This document shows, piece after piece, positions 46,234 to 55,157 of a stretch of DNA of 64,000 nucleotides; the stretch's first letter is position 1; every line of letters starts with the position of its first letter. A model generated the notes under the pieces. It saw nothing but the letters and a program-made list of their open reading frames with translations, was not told the origin of the DNA and did not search any database. Source of the DNA: Spirosoma aureum (lineage in GTDB: Bacteria > Bacteroidota > Bacteroidia > Cytophagales > Spirosomataceae); assembly GCF_011604685.1 (NCBI RefSeq), contig NZ_CP050063.1, forward strand, positions 3,990,501 to 4,054,500, in the 5' to 3' direction. A program made the position numbers and the translations under genes.

Positions 46234-46632
46234 CTAATTCAAGTGTGGCATATTATTAACTAACTGACGCCGAACGCTACTCCACCGCCGACGTGATACG
46301 GGCAATACATCGCCCGTTGTCAGGTGAACCAGGCCGCCCGTGTCGGTACGCTCCAACCGCTCAACATACCGACGATTAACCACACAGTTGCGGTGTAACC
46401 GGATAAACCATTCGGTTGGTAATTTGGGCATATAATATTTCAGTGTGCGGGGCATCAACATTCGGCGACCATCCATCCAGTTCAGCCAGCTGTAATTGGC
46501 AACCGCCTGCATGTAGACCAGATCAGAAACGGGAAAAGATTGACGTCCTGTCTCACGTAGATACAATTTTAGCGGTGGCCATTCGACTGGTGAAGTACGT
46601 GCCGAAGATACGACAGATGATGCATAGGTCAT
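46234..46632 (-). CDS. Stand-alone LytTR DNA-binding protein
   Basis: A 132-residue protein that is almost entirely a LytTR domain: FPVSDLVYMQAVANYSWLNWMDGRRMLMPRTLKYYMPKLP, FIRLHRNCVVNRRYVERLE and GDVLPVSRRRWSSVRRQL. There is no receiver domain. LytTR proteins bind direct repeats upstream of target promoters. ATG 46632 is preferred; GTG 46734 would add 34 residues without family likeness. It lies downstream of the hybrid sensor gene on the same strand, past its terminator. Confidence 0.87.
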   Translation of the reverse strand: MTYASSVVSSARTSPVEWPPLKLYLRETGRQSFPVSDLVYMQAVANYSWLNWMDGRRMLMPRTLKYYMPKLPTEWFIRLHRNCVVNRRYVERLERTDTGGLVHLTTGDVLPVSRRRWSSVRRQLVNNMPHLN

Positions 46633-46792
46633 GATTACTACGTGTTTTAACGGTGCTAGCCTTAGGCTTGAAAAGAAGATGATGCAATGATAATAAGGAA
46701 GAATACCAATGTCTTGCTCATTCGTAACAAGCACTATGAAATTTGTAACATATAGGCTAAGTGACTGGTTTTTATAGAGTAATAGTTACTGC

Positions 46793-46846
46793 CCGCTCAA
46801 TAAAGAAAGGCCCGGATTCATATCCGGGCCTTTCTTTATTGAGCGG
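46793..46846 (-). terminator. Very long perfect terminator hairpin of the hybrid sensor gene
   Basis: Arms 46793-46817 and 46822-46846 are exact complements over 25 bp, with a TCAT loop; the core is GGCCCGGAT/ATCCGGGCC flanked by AAAGAAA/TTTCTTT. It begins 16 bases past the sensor stop codon. Confidence 0.9.
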
Positions 46847-46862
46847 TAGACTTAAAACGACT

Positions 46863-49800
46863 TTAGCTTTGTGGCGACTTCTGTCGATTCTGCTCGACGT
46901 ATTCTGAAGGCGTAAGGCCATGCTGCTCTTTAAATACTTTTGAGAAGTAAGCAGGTGTATCGAAGCCAACAGCATAGGCCACGTCTGAAATGGAAACGTT
47001 CGTTAGAAGCATTTCACTAGCCCGGTTTAACCGAACTGCCCGAATCAGTTCATTAGGCGAAAGACCAGTCATGGCTTTCACTTTTCGGTTAAGGTGCATG
47101 CGACTCATGTTGACGGCTGCGGCCATGGGCTCTACCCCAAACGTTGAATCGCCAAGCCGGGCGTTAAGAACTGCATAGACTTTATTCATAAACTCATCTT
47201 CTGGAACGGAACTGACTGTGGGAACATGCCCTTCGCTCAACAGTCTCGTTCGGAAGTGCTGACTGAACCGACGTTGTTGTTCCAGGCGATTTTTAACGCG
47301 CCAGCGGAGTTCATCGATCTGAAATGGTTTTGCCAGGTAATCATCAGCTCCCGCTGCCAGGCCTTCTACCCGACTTTCGATGGACGATTTAGCGGTTAGC
47401 AGCAGAATTGGGATATGATTAGTAATTGGATTGCTTTTTAATTGCCGACATAGTTCGTAGCCATCCAGTTCAGGCATCAATACATCACTAATGACCAGAT
47501 CGGGGCCGTCGGCAAGGGCAGCATCAATGCCCTGCTGACCGTTGCTCGCGCGCTGAATATGCCAGTCAGCACGGAGAATATCAGTCACAAATTCAGCTAT
47601 TTCGTCATTATCTTCTACCAATAACAGATGGGGCAGATCGTCGGAAGTCGTGTTTGTGTCGTAAAGCCCTGTCAGGCTCGGTTCCAGCACAAGATCTGGA
47701 TTGTCGATGGATAAGTCGGTCAACGTTCCTGCGGAATGTGCTGGCTGACAGGGAATCTCGACCGTGAATACAGATCCTTTTCCAGACTGGCTCTCTACCA
47801 GAATGGTACCCTGCATTATATCGACCAACTCTTTCACTAAAGCCAGGCCAATACCTGATCCAATCAAATCTGGCTTATCTGTCTGATTAGCCTGATAAAA
47901 ACGATTGAAAATGAGGGGAAGTTTATGGTCCGGAATGCCAATTCCTGTATCCTTGACGATTAATCTGAGCATACTACCCGGTATTGGTGAGTCGACCGAT
48001 GCCGGGAGATTGGGTCCCCCAGAGGTGAAAAAATCAACGTCAATGGTGCCATTTTTATCGGTAAACTTTAATGCATTGGCCAGAAGGTTATTCAGAATCT
48101 TTTCGACCTTGTCGGAGTCGAACCAGTATAATCGTTGCGCTAACTGATAATGAACCCGCAACCTAATGCCTTTTCGCTGTGCTTCCGGGTCAAATGCGGT
48201 AATGGTACGCTCCAGAAATTCGGCTAAGTCACCCTGGGTTGGCGTAACCGTCAGCGTACCCGTTTCGAGTTTAGCCAGATCAAGCAGTTCGTTAATGAGC
48301 CGTAATAATTGACTGGCATTCCGATGAACCATGGCCAGGCGGTTATTATGCTGTGGATCGCTGACCTCCCTCAATAATTGTTCAAGCGGAGTCAGAATAA
48401 GCGTTAATGGCGTACGAAACTCATGCGTAATGTTGGCAAAGAATCGGGATTTGATCTCGTCAATATTTTTCAACTGTACGGATTCCTGCTCCCGCAATTC
48501 CATGCGACTTTGCAAACGAACCCGATTGATGCGAATCCGCACGAAAGCGACGATAGCCCCCAGCAATAATAGGGCGTATCCGGTATAAGCCCACCAGGTT
48601 GCCCAGGGCGCGGGCCTGATTACTATTCGAATTTGACGCGTATTAGGGCTCCAGACTCCTGATGTGTTTGAGGCATTAACGATGAATGTGTACGTGGCAG
48701 GTGGCAGATTTGTGTAAGTAGCCGTTGCCTGATTACCATTATAAATCCAGTCATTATCGAGCCCAATCAATTTGTATCGATACTGGTTTTTGCCGCTATG
48801 GTTGAATTGTAAAGCCGCAAAATCGAACGATAAAAAGTTTTGCTGATGGTTAAGCGTGATTTCGCGCGTTTCGTTAATATCCTGCGAAAGAGGTGATTCG
48901 GGGTCCGTTACACCGACCGGCTGGTTGTTGATACGCAATGCGGTTAGAGCAACAACGGGCTTGAAATGATCGTCGATGACTCGACGCGGATAGAATGCTG
49001 TATAGCCATTACTCCCCCCAAAAATGATGCGCCCATCGGATAAAGTGATGTCATGAAAACGATTGAATTCGTCGCTGGGCAACCCATCATCGGTCGTATA
49101 GTTTCGCACTTCGAACGTGCGCGTATCAAACCGGCAAAGCCCCCGGTTTGTGCTAAGCCAGAGATGGCCGTCAGCATCAGGACGAATGCCATAAACGACG
49201 TTATTGGGCAGACCGTTTCGAACGGTAAAGCTGCGAATTTTGCCGGTATGTTTATCCAAACGACACAGCCCATTACCATATGTTCCGATCCACAGAAAAT
49301 TATAATGGGCAGGGTCCTGGGCTAGGCTAAGTAATGAATTAATTGGTAACGCATTAGGATCGTTAGGGTTCTCCCGCCAGTGTATCAGTCGCTTATCGGC
49401 CAGATCGGCCCGAAGTAATCCATGATTTTGGGTTGCTAAATAGATACGGCCACCGTCTACTGTCATCGCCATTATTTCATAGGGATGGCCCACGGGCAAT
49501 GGCAATGGAAAAGCTGTAAATGATTGCTGAGCCTGATCATAACGTACCGCTGCCCGTGCATCGGAGCCCAGAAGTCCCCATAATTCGCCTTCGGGTCCAA
49601 TGGTTAATGTCGAGAGACGAAATAATCCACCCGGTAACCAGCGCGGGGCAATGCCCGTTGGCGGAATGGCATCAAACTGATGCTGGGCTGCACTGTAGCG
49701 ATATAAAGGAGCTTTTAAACCCCCGATCCACAGATTTTTTTGTCGGTCAAATTGATACCTGAGCGAAATAGGGTCCTGCCGCCTAACATCTGGCGGAATG

Positions 49801-50870
49801 GTTGTAATGGGTATGCCTAGCTGCTGGTTAATCCAATCGATTTGAAAATTAATGGCGTAGGGCCATCCCTGAAATGGTCGTTTATTAAGATCGTATTTGA
49901 CAACGCCTTTTCCATTTGTGCCCATCCAGAGTACATTGGACTGATCGACCAGCATTGACTGGGGGTGGCTATGCACCAGTTGAGGGTAGGTTGGGAGTGG
50001 AATCAAGCCAGCCTGGTCTGTGTACTGGAAAAGATTGACATAATCATTCCCTCGGTAGTCGCCAGTAAGTAAGGGTGGCTCAAGCGGTTGATCGACGATT
50101 GGAATTATTCGGCGGGTAATGCCACCGTTTGGGTTGAACACGGCAATTTGACCCGGAAAACTCAGGATTAGCTCGCCATTGGTGCGTTCGCGAAGCCCGC
50201 GAACATCGTTACGGGGTAAGCCGTTTACAGTACGGAAAACTGTGAATTGTTGTGCAGCCGGGTCATATCGGTACAGACCGTCGGAGGTGGCTACCCAAAG
50301 ATAACCATGACGATCAACGAGTAAGGCATCAATTCGATGTTGAACGGTATCGTTTTTTATTGACCAGTTTCGGTGGCTAATGGCTCCTGTGGAACTGAGT
50401 CGAAAAAAGCCATTAGTTTGCGTTGCTACCCATACATTGCCGCGTCGATCGGGATAAATTGAGGTGAGTAGGTTCCTGTTTACGATTTTACGAAAAGCCG
50501 GCGAGTCTGAAACTCGTTGTGTTTGCTCAGTAACAGGATTAAAATGATCGACATTGTTATTTTCAGTACGTGTCCAAAGCGTTCCCTGTACATCTTCCCG
50601 AATTTCAAAAATACTGCTGAAAGACGGCGATTGCGCATTATGCGGGTCGTGATGATACGTTTTAAACCGGACACCATCATATCGGCACAGACCATCGCGG
50701 GTGGCCAGCCAGATAAAGCCACGGTGATCCTGTAACATCGATTTAATGACCCCCTGTGGCAAACCATTCTGTGTAGTCAGGTAATCGGTACCGGGCACTT
50801 CAGCCCATCCTGAATAGCCAGCAACAACAAGAAAAAGTAAAGTATATAGCCACTGTGCGCGCCTATGCAT
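46863..50870 (-). CDS. Hybrid two-component system protein (propeller, histidine kinase, receiver, AraC)
   Basis: A 1335-residue one-protein signalling system. In order: signal peptide (MHRRAQWLYTLLFLVVAGYSGWA), two-component regulator propeller repeats (about 25-650, e.g. GFIWLATRDGLCRYDG), Y_Y_Y domain (about 680-750), one membrane helix (about 757-777), HisKA with phospho-histidine in ITHEFRTPL (about 815), HATPase (NNLLANALKFT, DTGIGIP), receiver with aspartate in VISDVLMPELDGYE (about 1128) and AraC helix-turn-helix (about 1230-1330). Relatives sense oligosaccharides in the periplasm and switch on utilisation genes. No SusCD or glycosidase genes are adjacent here. ATG 50870 is fixed by the signal peptide; the frame is open to 51017. 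Confidence 0.94.
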   Translation of the reverse strand: MHRRAQWLYTLLFLVVAGYSGWAEVPGTDYLTTQNGLPQGVIKSMLQDHRGFIWLATRDGLCRYDGVRFKTYHHDPHNAQSPSFSSIFEIREDVQGTLWTRTENNNVDHFNPVTEQTQRVSDSPAFRKIVNRNLLTSIYPDRRGNVWVATQTNGFFRLSSTGAISHRNWSIKNDTVQHRIDALLVDRHGYLWVATSDGLYRYDPAAQQFTVFRTVNGLPRNDVRGLRERTNGELILSFPGQIAVFNPNGGITRRIIPIVDQPLEPPLLTGDYRGNDYVNLFQYTDQAGLIPLPTYPQLVHSHPQSMLVDQSNVLWMGTNGKGVVKYDLNKRPFQGWPYAINFQIDWINQQLGIPITTIPPDVRRQDPISLRYQFDRQKNLWIGGLKAPLYRYSAAQHQFDAIPPTGIAPRWLPGGLFRLSTLTIGPEGELWGLLGSDARAAVRYDQAQQSFTAFPLPLPVGHPYEIMAMTVDGGRIYLATQNHGLLRADLADKRLIHWRENPNDPNALPINSLLSLAQDPAHYNFLWIGTYGNGLCRLDKHTGKIRSFTVRNGLPNNVVYGIRPDADGHLWLSTNRGLCRFDTRTFEVRNYTTDDGLPSDEFNRFHDITLSDGRIIFGGSNGYTAFYPRRVIDDHFKPVVALTALRINNQPVGVTDPESPLSQDINETREITLNHQQNFLSFDFAALQFNHSGKNQYRYKLIGLDNDWIYNGNQATATYTNLPPATYTFIVNASNTSGVWSPNTRQIRIVIRPAPWATWWAYTGYALLLLGAIVAFVRIRINRVRLQSRMELREQESVQLKNIDEIKSRFFANITHEFRTPLTLILTPLEQLLREVSDPQHNNRLAMVHRNASQLLRLINELLDLAKLETGTLTVTPTQGDLAEFLERTITAFDPEAQRKGIRLRVHYQLAQRLYWFDSDKVEKILNNLLANALKFTDKNGTIDVDFFTSGGPNLPASVDSPIPGSMLRLIVKDTGIGIPDHKLPLIFNRFYQANQTDKPDLIGSGIGLALVKELVDIMQGTILVESQSGKGSVFTVEIPCQPAHSAGTLTDLSIDNPDLVLEPSLTGLYDTNTTSDDLPHLLLVEDNDEIAEFVTDILRADWHIQRASNGQQGIDAALADGPDLVISDVLMPELDGYELCRQLKSNPITNHIPILLLTAKSSIESRVEGLAAGADDYLAKPFQIDELRWRVKNRLEQQRRFSQHFRTRLLSEGHVPTVSSVPEDEFMNKVYAVLNARLGDSTFGVEPMAAAVNMSRMHLNRKVKAMTGLSPNELIRAVRLNRASEMLLTNVSISDVAYAVGFDTPAYFSKVFKEQHGLTPSEYVEQNRQKSPQS

Positions 50871-51011
50871 ATACTCCAGGGTTATTCCTGATAAATAAAC
50901 GAGTATACAAACAAACTTAGCGTAACTAGCTATGCTTATTTGGTTTAGGAGTAGTGTTTTTAAAAAGTAAACTTTTGATCCCATTCGGTTTTCCCTTACC
51001 GGATTCAGCGT

Positions 51012-51449
51012 ATGCATCTCTTGCTAAAAACCCGTGTTAACCAGCCCCTGACCAAAGTTTGGCAGGGATTTAACAGTTCATTGTTTGATCGACTTAGTCC
51101 ACCATTTCCGCCTGTTGATGTTATCCGGTTTGATGGTTGTCTGAAAGGAGACGTCGTTCATTTGCGGCTTAATTTCCTGCTTTTTAGGCAGGACTGGATT
51201 AGCCTGATTGTTGACCAGCAGACAACTGATAACGAAATCTATTTTGTTGATCAGGGGACGCGTCTTCCTTTTTTTCTGGCTTACTGGCAGCACCATCATC
51301 GACTTTTACGCAATTCGGACGGGGGTACTATTGTCATTGATGATATCGTTTTTCGTACGCCATACCGGTTGACTGATCTTTTGATTTATCCGCTACTATG
51401 GCTCCTGTTTGCGTATCGAAAACCGATCTATAAACGAACATTTAAGTAA
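51012..51449 (+). CDS. SRPBCC (START-like) family protein
   Basis: A 145-residue helix-grip protein. The opening MHLLLKTRVNQPLTKVWQGF and the GTRLPFFLAYWQHHHRLL and DDIVFRTPYRLTDLLIYPLLWLLFAYRK segments match small SRPBCC proteins, which bind hydrophobic ligands. The gene is divergent from the hybrid sensor gene and begins 142 bases from its start; if the longer sensor frame were used the two would overlap. The ligand is unknown. Confidence 0.75.
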   Translation: MHLLLKTRVNQPLTKVWQGFNSSLFDRLSPPFPPVDVIRFDGCLKGDVVHLRLNFLLFRQDWISLIVDQQTTDNEIYFVDQGTRLPFFLAYWQHHHRLLRNSDGGTIVIDDIVFRTPYRLTDLLIYPLLWLLFAYRKPIYKRTFK

Positions 51450-51620
51450 GCTGTTTGGTGTCAATTGACTCGCCAGTTAAAGTGCATATTACAGCATGAA
51501 ATTGGCTTTTGCAAAAAAAAAGTTTACTAGCCGGTAGTTTCGGGACTGAAAGAGCCTAGAATGTGGACGTTAAGGGCGTTACTTTACGGCTACACGCTTT
51601 TACGAGTGCCCGGATTCTGC

Positions 51621-51628
51621 TACTTTTG
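51621..51628 (+). promoter_or_regulatory. -7 box of the DAACS symporter gene
   Basis: TACTTTTG fits TAnnTTTG and lies 26 bases before the start codon. The -33 position holds only a TTTT at a 19-base spacing. Confidence 0.4.
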
Positions 51629-51654
51629 TCAATACGGCTACTTGACCTGTTTGC

Positions 51655-52899
51655 ATGAAACTTCCCAATCTGACTACTCGTATTTTTCTGGGCATGGTGC
51701 TCGGCATCCTGATCGGTTATTTTTTCCCAGATACCGATTCCGGATTTTCGGGAACTGATCTGAACATCCTGTCAAAGATTTTCCTCCGGCTCATCAAAAT
51801 GATTATTGGGCCGCTGGTGTTCGCTACGCTGGTGGTTGGGATTGCTAAACTTGGCGATTTTGGTACCGTAGGGCGTATTGGTCTTAAAACATTAGCCTAC
51901 TTCTATTTTGCTACGATTTTATCGCTGGTAGTTGGTTTACTGGTTGTAAATATCATGAAGCCGGGCGAAGTCATGAGTTTACCTTTGCCTGCAAAAGGAA
52001 CCGATACGGGTGTTGAGGTCAAGAAACTGACGTTCGATAATTTTATCGAGCATATCGTTCCGACCAGTTTTATTGACGCGATGGCCACCAATGAAATTCT
52101 CCAGATCGTTGTATTTAGTATCTTCTTCGGGATTGCGGTTGGGTCTGTAGGAGCACAGGGGAAAATTATTATTAAAGCCCTCGACGCCCTGTCGCATATT
52201 ATGTTCAAAGTCACAAGTTATGTGATGTCCTTTGCGCCATTTGGCGTATTGGGGGCCATTGCGGCTGTGGTGGCCAAGCAGGGCCTGGGCATCCTGACGG
52301 GTTATGTCTATCTGATTTTATGCTTTTTCGGTGGTCTGGCGTTCTTCGTTTTTGTCGTATTGGCTGTGATTTGCCTGGTCGTCCGAATTCCCTACATCGC
52401 ACTGCTGAAGGAAGTTCGTTCGGCTATCATTCTATCATTCAGCACCGCCAGTTCAGAAGCCTCCTTTCCGCAAACCATTGAAGCCCTGCGTCGATTTGGC
52501 TGTTCTGAGCGGATTATCTCATTCGTATTACCATTGGGCTATTCGTTCAATCTCGATGGATCGATGCTGTACATGACGTTTGCTACGGCCTTCATCGCCC
52601 AGGCATATCACGTGCCCCTTAGCCTGGAACAACAAATTACCATGATGTTAACGCTCATGATTACCTCTAAAGGTATTGCCGGAGTACCAAGGGCATCGTT
52701 GGTGGTTATTGCCGGTACGATGTCGTTGTTCAATCTTCCCATCGAAGGGCTGGCACTACTGCTGGGAATCGATCAGGTACTTGATATGGGACGTAGTGCA
52801 ACCAGCGTAGCCGGAAATGCCGTAGCAACCTGTGTTATCTCAAAATGGGAGGGTGAGTTCAGGACGCAGCCTGTTGAGTCAGAAGAGATTACCGCTTAA
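51655..52899 (+). CDS. Dicarboxylate/amino acid:cation symporter (DAACS family)
   Basis: A 414-residue inner-membrane transporter taking up glutamate, aspartate or C4-dicarboxylates with sodium or protons. Family motifs are the serine-rich loop SFSTASSEASFPQTIEAL, the ion- and substrate-binding GYSFNLDGSMLYMTFATAFIAQ, GIAGVPRASLVVIAGT, and a late DMGRSATSVAGNAVATCVISKWE. The length and about eight helices plus two re-entrant loops are standard. ATG 51655 fits. Confidence 0.94.
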   Translation: MKLPNLTTRIFLGMVLGILIGYFFPDTDSGFSGTDLNILSKIFLRLIKMIIGPLVFATLVVGIAKLGDFGTVGRIGLKTLAYFYFATILSLVVGLLVVNIMKPGEVMSLPLPAKGTDTGVEVKKLTFDNFIEHIVPTSFIDAMATNEILQIVVFSIFFGIAVGSVGAQGKIIIKALDALSHIMFKVTSYVMSFAPFGVLGAIAAVVAKQGLGILTGYVYLILCFFGGLAFFVFVVLAVICLVVRIPYIALLKEVRSAIILSFSTASSEASFPQTIEALRRFGCSERIISFVLPLGYSFNLDGSMLYMTFATAFIAQAYHVPLSLEQQITMMLTLMITSKGIAGVPRASLVVIAGTMSLFNLPIEGLALLLGIDQVLDMGRSATSVAGNAVATCVISKWEGEFRTQPVESEEITA

Positions 52900-52999
52900 T
52901 AAACAGTTTGCACTTTATACAATATTGCATTGAGGTTATACCACCTTTTTGTAGGTTGGAGGTGATAAATAGTTAGTTCACTCTAAACCTAAAACAACT

Positions 53000-53419
53000 G
53001 TGCAATCTGCTTACACCCCCGTCACAACTTACGTTAAAGCAACTCCGCTACAACGTTTCATCGCTGCATTTATTGACGGTATAATCGGGAATATACCTGT
53101 CTGGCTGTTTTTTACGGTATCCTATAATTTAGCCATGATTGGGTATGTTATCGCCATTGGCTACCTGCTCACAAAAGACGCGTTACCTGCTACAGCAGGC
53201 TTTTTAGGAGGCCAGAGTATTGGCAAAAAACTAATGGGTATTAAGGTGATCAAAGAAGATACAGGCGCCAGTCTGGTTGGTGATTATGGCACGGCCATCA
53301 CCAGGCAGGTATCGCTGTTGATCCCATTTTTTAATCTGGTAGACGCACTGATGGTATTTGGTGATGAAGGCAAACGGTTTGGTGACAAATGGGCTAAAAC
53401 TATTGTAGTAAAGGCTTAA
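53000..53419 (+). CDS. RDD family membrane protein
   Basis: A 139-residue protein with the RDD signature spread over two or three helices: PLQRFIAAFIDGII in the first (Arg and Asp), GGQSIGKKLMGIKVIKEDTG, and the C-terminal Asp/Gly region DKWAKTIVVKA. The start is GTG 53000; no ATG fits. Such proteins may exchange ions or sense membrane state. A hydrophobic protein of similar size follows on the same strand. Confidence 0.87.
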   Translation: MQSAYTPVTTYVKATPLQRFIAAFIDGIIGNIPVWLFFTVSYNLAMIGYVIAIGYLLTKDALPATAGFLGGQSIGKKLMGIKVIKEDTGASLVGDYGTAITRQVSLLIPFFNLVDALMVFGDEGKRFGDKWAKTIVVKA

Positions 53420-53548
53420 GGTCAAGCGTGATTTATAGTACTTCGGTCAGTTGAAGAATCTGGCCGAAGTAACAAAGAAACCTAAACGATGTATGTTTAG
53501 CCGAAAGAAGCGATTTGTTTGTTAATAACCCCCTTATCTCAAATACTT

Positions 53549-53986
53549 ATGGCTCAATCTGCCATACTCGAAGCCGAACTAGCTCCCTATTTTACAACGA
53601 AGGCACCTTTTCAATTCCCGATCAATTTTCGGGAAGGATTTGTTAAGTACTGGCCTATTGTCACCCTGGTGTTATTGGTTTTAGCGTTACCCGCCATCCT
53701 TGCTTTTCTGGGTTTAGGTACCTTTTTAGTGCCGGTCTCCTATGCAGGTGGGTTTGGTGCTGGCCTGGGTTATACGATTTCCATGATATTTTCGCTGGCG
53801 GGTTTAGTACTTGGCATACTGGCCTTACCGGGTCTGTTCAATCGGAAACGGTCGGGGTGGGTATTCAGCTACTATGCTCAGTTAATCGGTATTGTGAGCA
53901 GCGTGGTCGTATTTAATCTGGTGGGACTGCTCTTTGGCCTGTTATTCCTGATGTTGCTGTTTCAGGTTCGCGATTACTACAATTGA
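53549..53986 (+). CDS. Small polytopic membrane protein
   Basis: A 145-residue protein with four hydrophobic segments (near 32-55, 60-85, 90-110 and 115-140). ATG 53549 (MAQSAILEAELAPYF) is preferred to TTG 53519. I recognise no named domain. It follows the RDD gene by 130 bases on the same strand, so the two may be co-transcribed. Confidence 0.7.
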   Translation: MAQSAILEAELAPYFTTKAPFQFPINFREGFVKYWPIVTLVLLVLALPAILAFLGLGTFLVPVSYAGGFGAGLGYTISMIFSLAGLVLGILALPGLFNRKRSGWVFSYYAQLIGIVSSVVVFNLVGLLFGLLFLMLLFQVRDYYN

Positions 53987-54155
53987 TACTGCCGCACGCT
54001 TTTAAATGACTTATTGGGTCATGGCTTTCCAGTCGTGACCTTTTTTATGACCGCCCGTATACCAGAGAGACAGTTCATCCGTAAATTGATTGCCCCTTCA
54101 TACTCTATATCCGTAGTTTAGCTCATAGAAAGTACCAACGATTAACCTGAACTGA

Positions 54156-55067
54156 ATGAATATTCTCGAAACCCATCACATTGTTAAGCAATATGCCGAA
54201 CATCGGGCTTTAGACGACGTGAGTCTGACCGTTCCACAAGGATGTATTTTTGGCCTGCTTGGGCCAAATGGTGCAGGCAAAACATCACTTATCCGGATTA
54301 TCAATCAGATTACAGCCCCCGACTCCGGCGAAGTTATTTTGGGAGGAGAACGGCTGAAGCCTGATCATATTCGGCGGATTGGTTATTTGCCCGAAGAACG
54401 CGGCCTCTACAAAAAAATGAAGGTCGGCGAACAATTGCTTTATCTGGCTCAGCTCAAAGGGCTCAGCGAGAAGGAAGCCATGGAGAAACTGAAGATCTGG
54501 TTCATCAAGTTTGATATCAAAACCTGGTGGAACAAACAAATACAGGACCTCTCCAAAGGGATGCAGCAAAAGGTTCAGTTTGTGGCAACGGTTATGCACG
54601 AACCCGACCTGATCATTCTCGATGAACCATTTTCCGGGTTCGATCCGATCAATGCCAATCTGATTAAAGACGAAATTCTGGAGTTACGGGATAAGGGCAA
54701 AACGATTATTTTCTCCACCCACCGCATGGAGTCCGTTGAAGAACTCTGCGATAATATTGCCTTAATCAACCGGTCGCATAAGGTGCTGGATGGGTCAAAG
54801 CGAGCGATCAAGGAGCAATTTAAAACCCATACCTACCACGTCGAATACCAGGGCACGCTTGGCGATCTGCCTCCCGCTTTTGACGTTCTGCACACCTGGC
54901 CCGTCGAAGGTGACTTTCTTCGCGCTGACATTCGGATTCCGCCCGATGCGGCCGTTAATGACCTTATTCGCCACCTGCTCGATCGCGTAGCGGTTCGATC
55001 ATTCGGCGAGAATATTCCCAGTATGAACGACATTTTTATTCAGGCTGTAGGCGAAGCAAATGAGTGA
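54156..55067 (+). CDS. ABC exporter ATP-binding protein (NatA-like, DUF4162 tail)
   Basis: A 303-residue ATPase with Walker A GPNGAGKTSLIR, signature LSKGMQQKVQ, Walker B LIILDEPFSGFDP and the H-loop FSTHRMESVEELCD, followed by a DUF4162 C-terminal domain (about 215-295). It pairs with the permease gene 91 bases downstream, forming a NatAB-type exporter. The substrate is unknown; sodium or a lipophilic compound are family options. Confidence 0.92.
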   Translation: MNILETHHIVKQYAEHRALDDVSLTVPQGCIFGLLGPNGAGKTSLIRIINQITAPDSGEVILGGERLKPDHIRRIGYLPEERGLYKKMKVGEQLLYLAQLKGLSEKEAMEKLKIWFIKFDIKTWWNKQIQDLSKGMQQKVQFVATVMHEPDLIILDEPFSGFDPINANLIKDEILELRDKGKTIIFSTHRMESVEELCDNIALINRSHKVLDGSKRAIKEQFKTHTYHVEYQGTLGDLPPAFDVLHTWPVEGDFLRADIRIPPDAAVNDLIRHLLDRVAVRSFGENIPSMNDIFIQAVGEANE

Positions 55068-55157
55068 AAAATCGAAAAAGCGAAGGGCAGATAACATATC
55101 GAATGTCGTTCACTCGTTCACTCACTCATTCAAAAGTCACTCTTTAAATCACTCAAA

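Noticed and set aside
53000..53986. Toxin-antitoxin-like pair of small genes
   Set aside because: Both products are multi-helix membrane proteins, one with a clear RDD signature; they are not toxin-like.
51621..54155. CRISPR or tRNA genes in the intergenic stretches
   Set aside because: I saw no regularly spaced repeats and no cloverleaf with a TTC-type arm here or elsewhere in the window.
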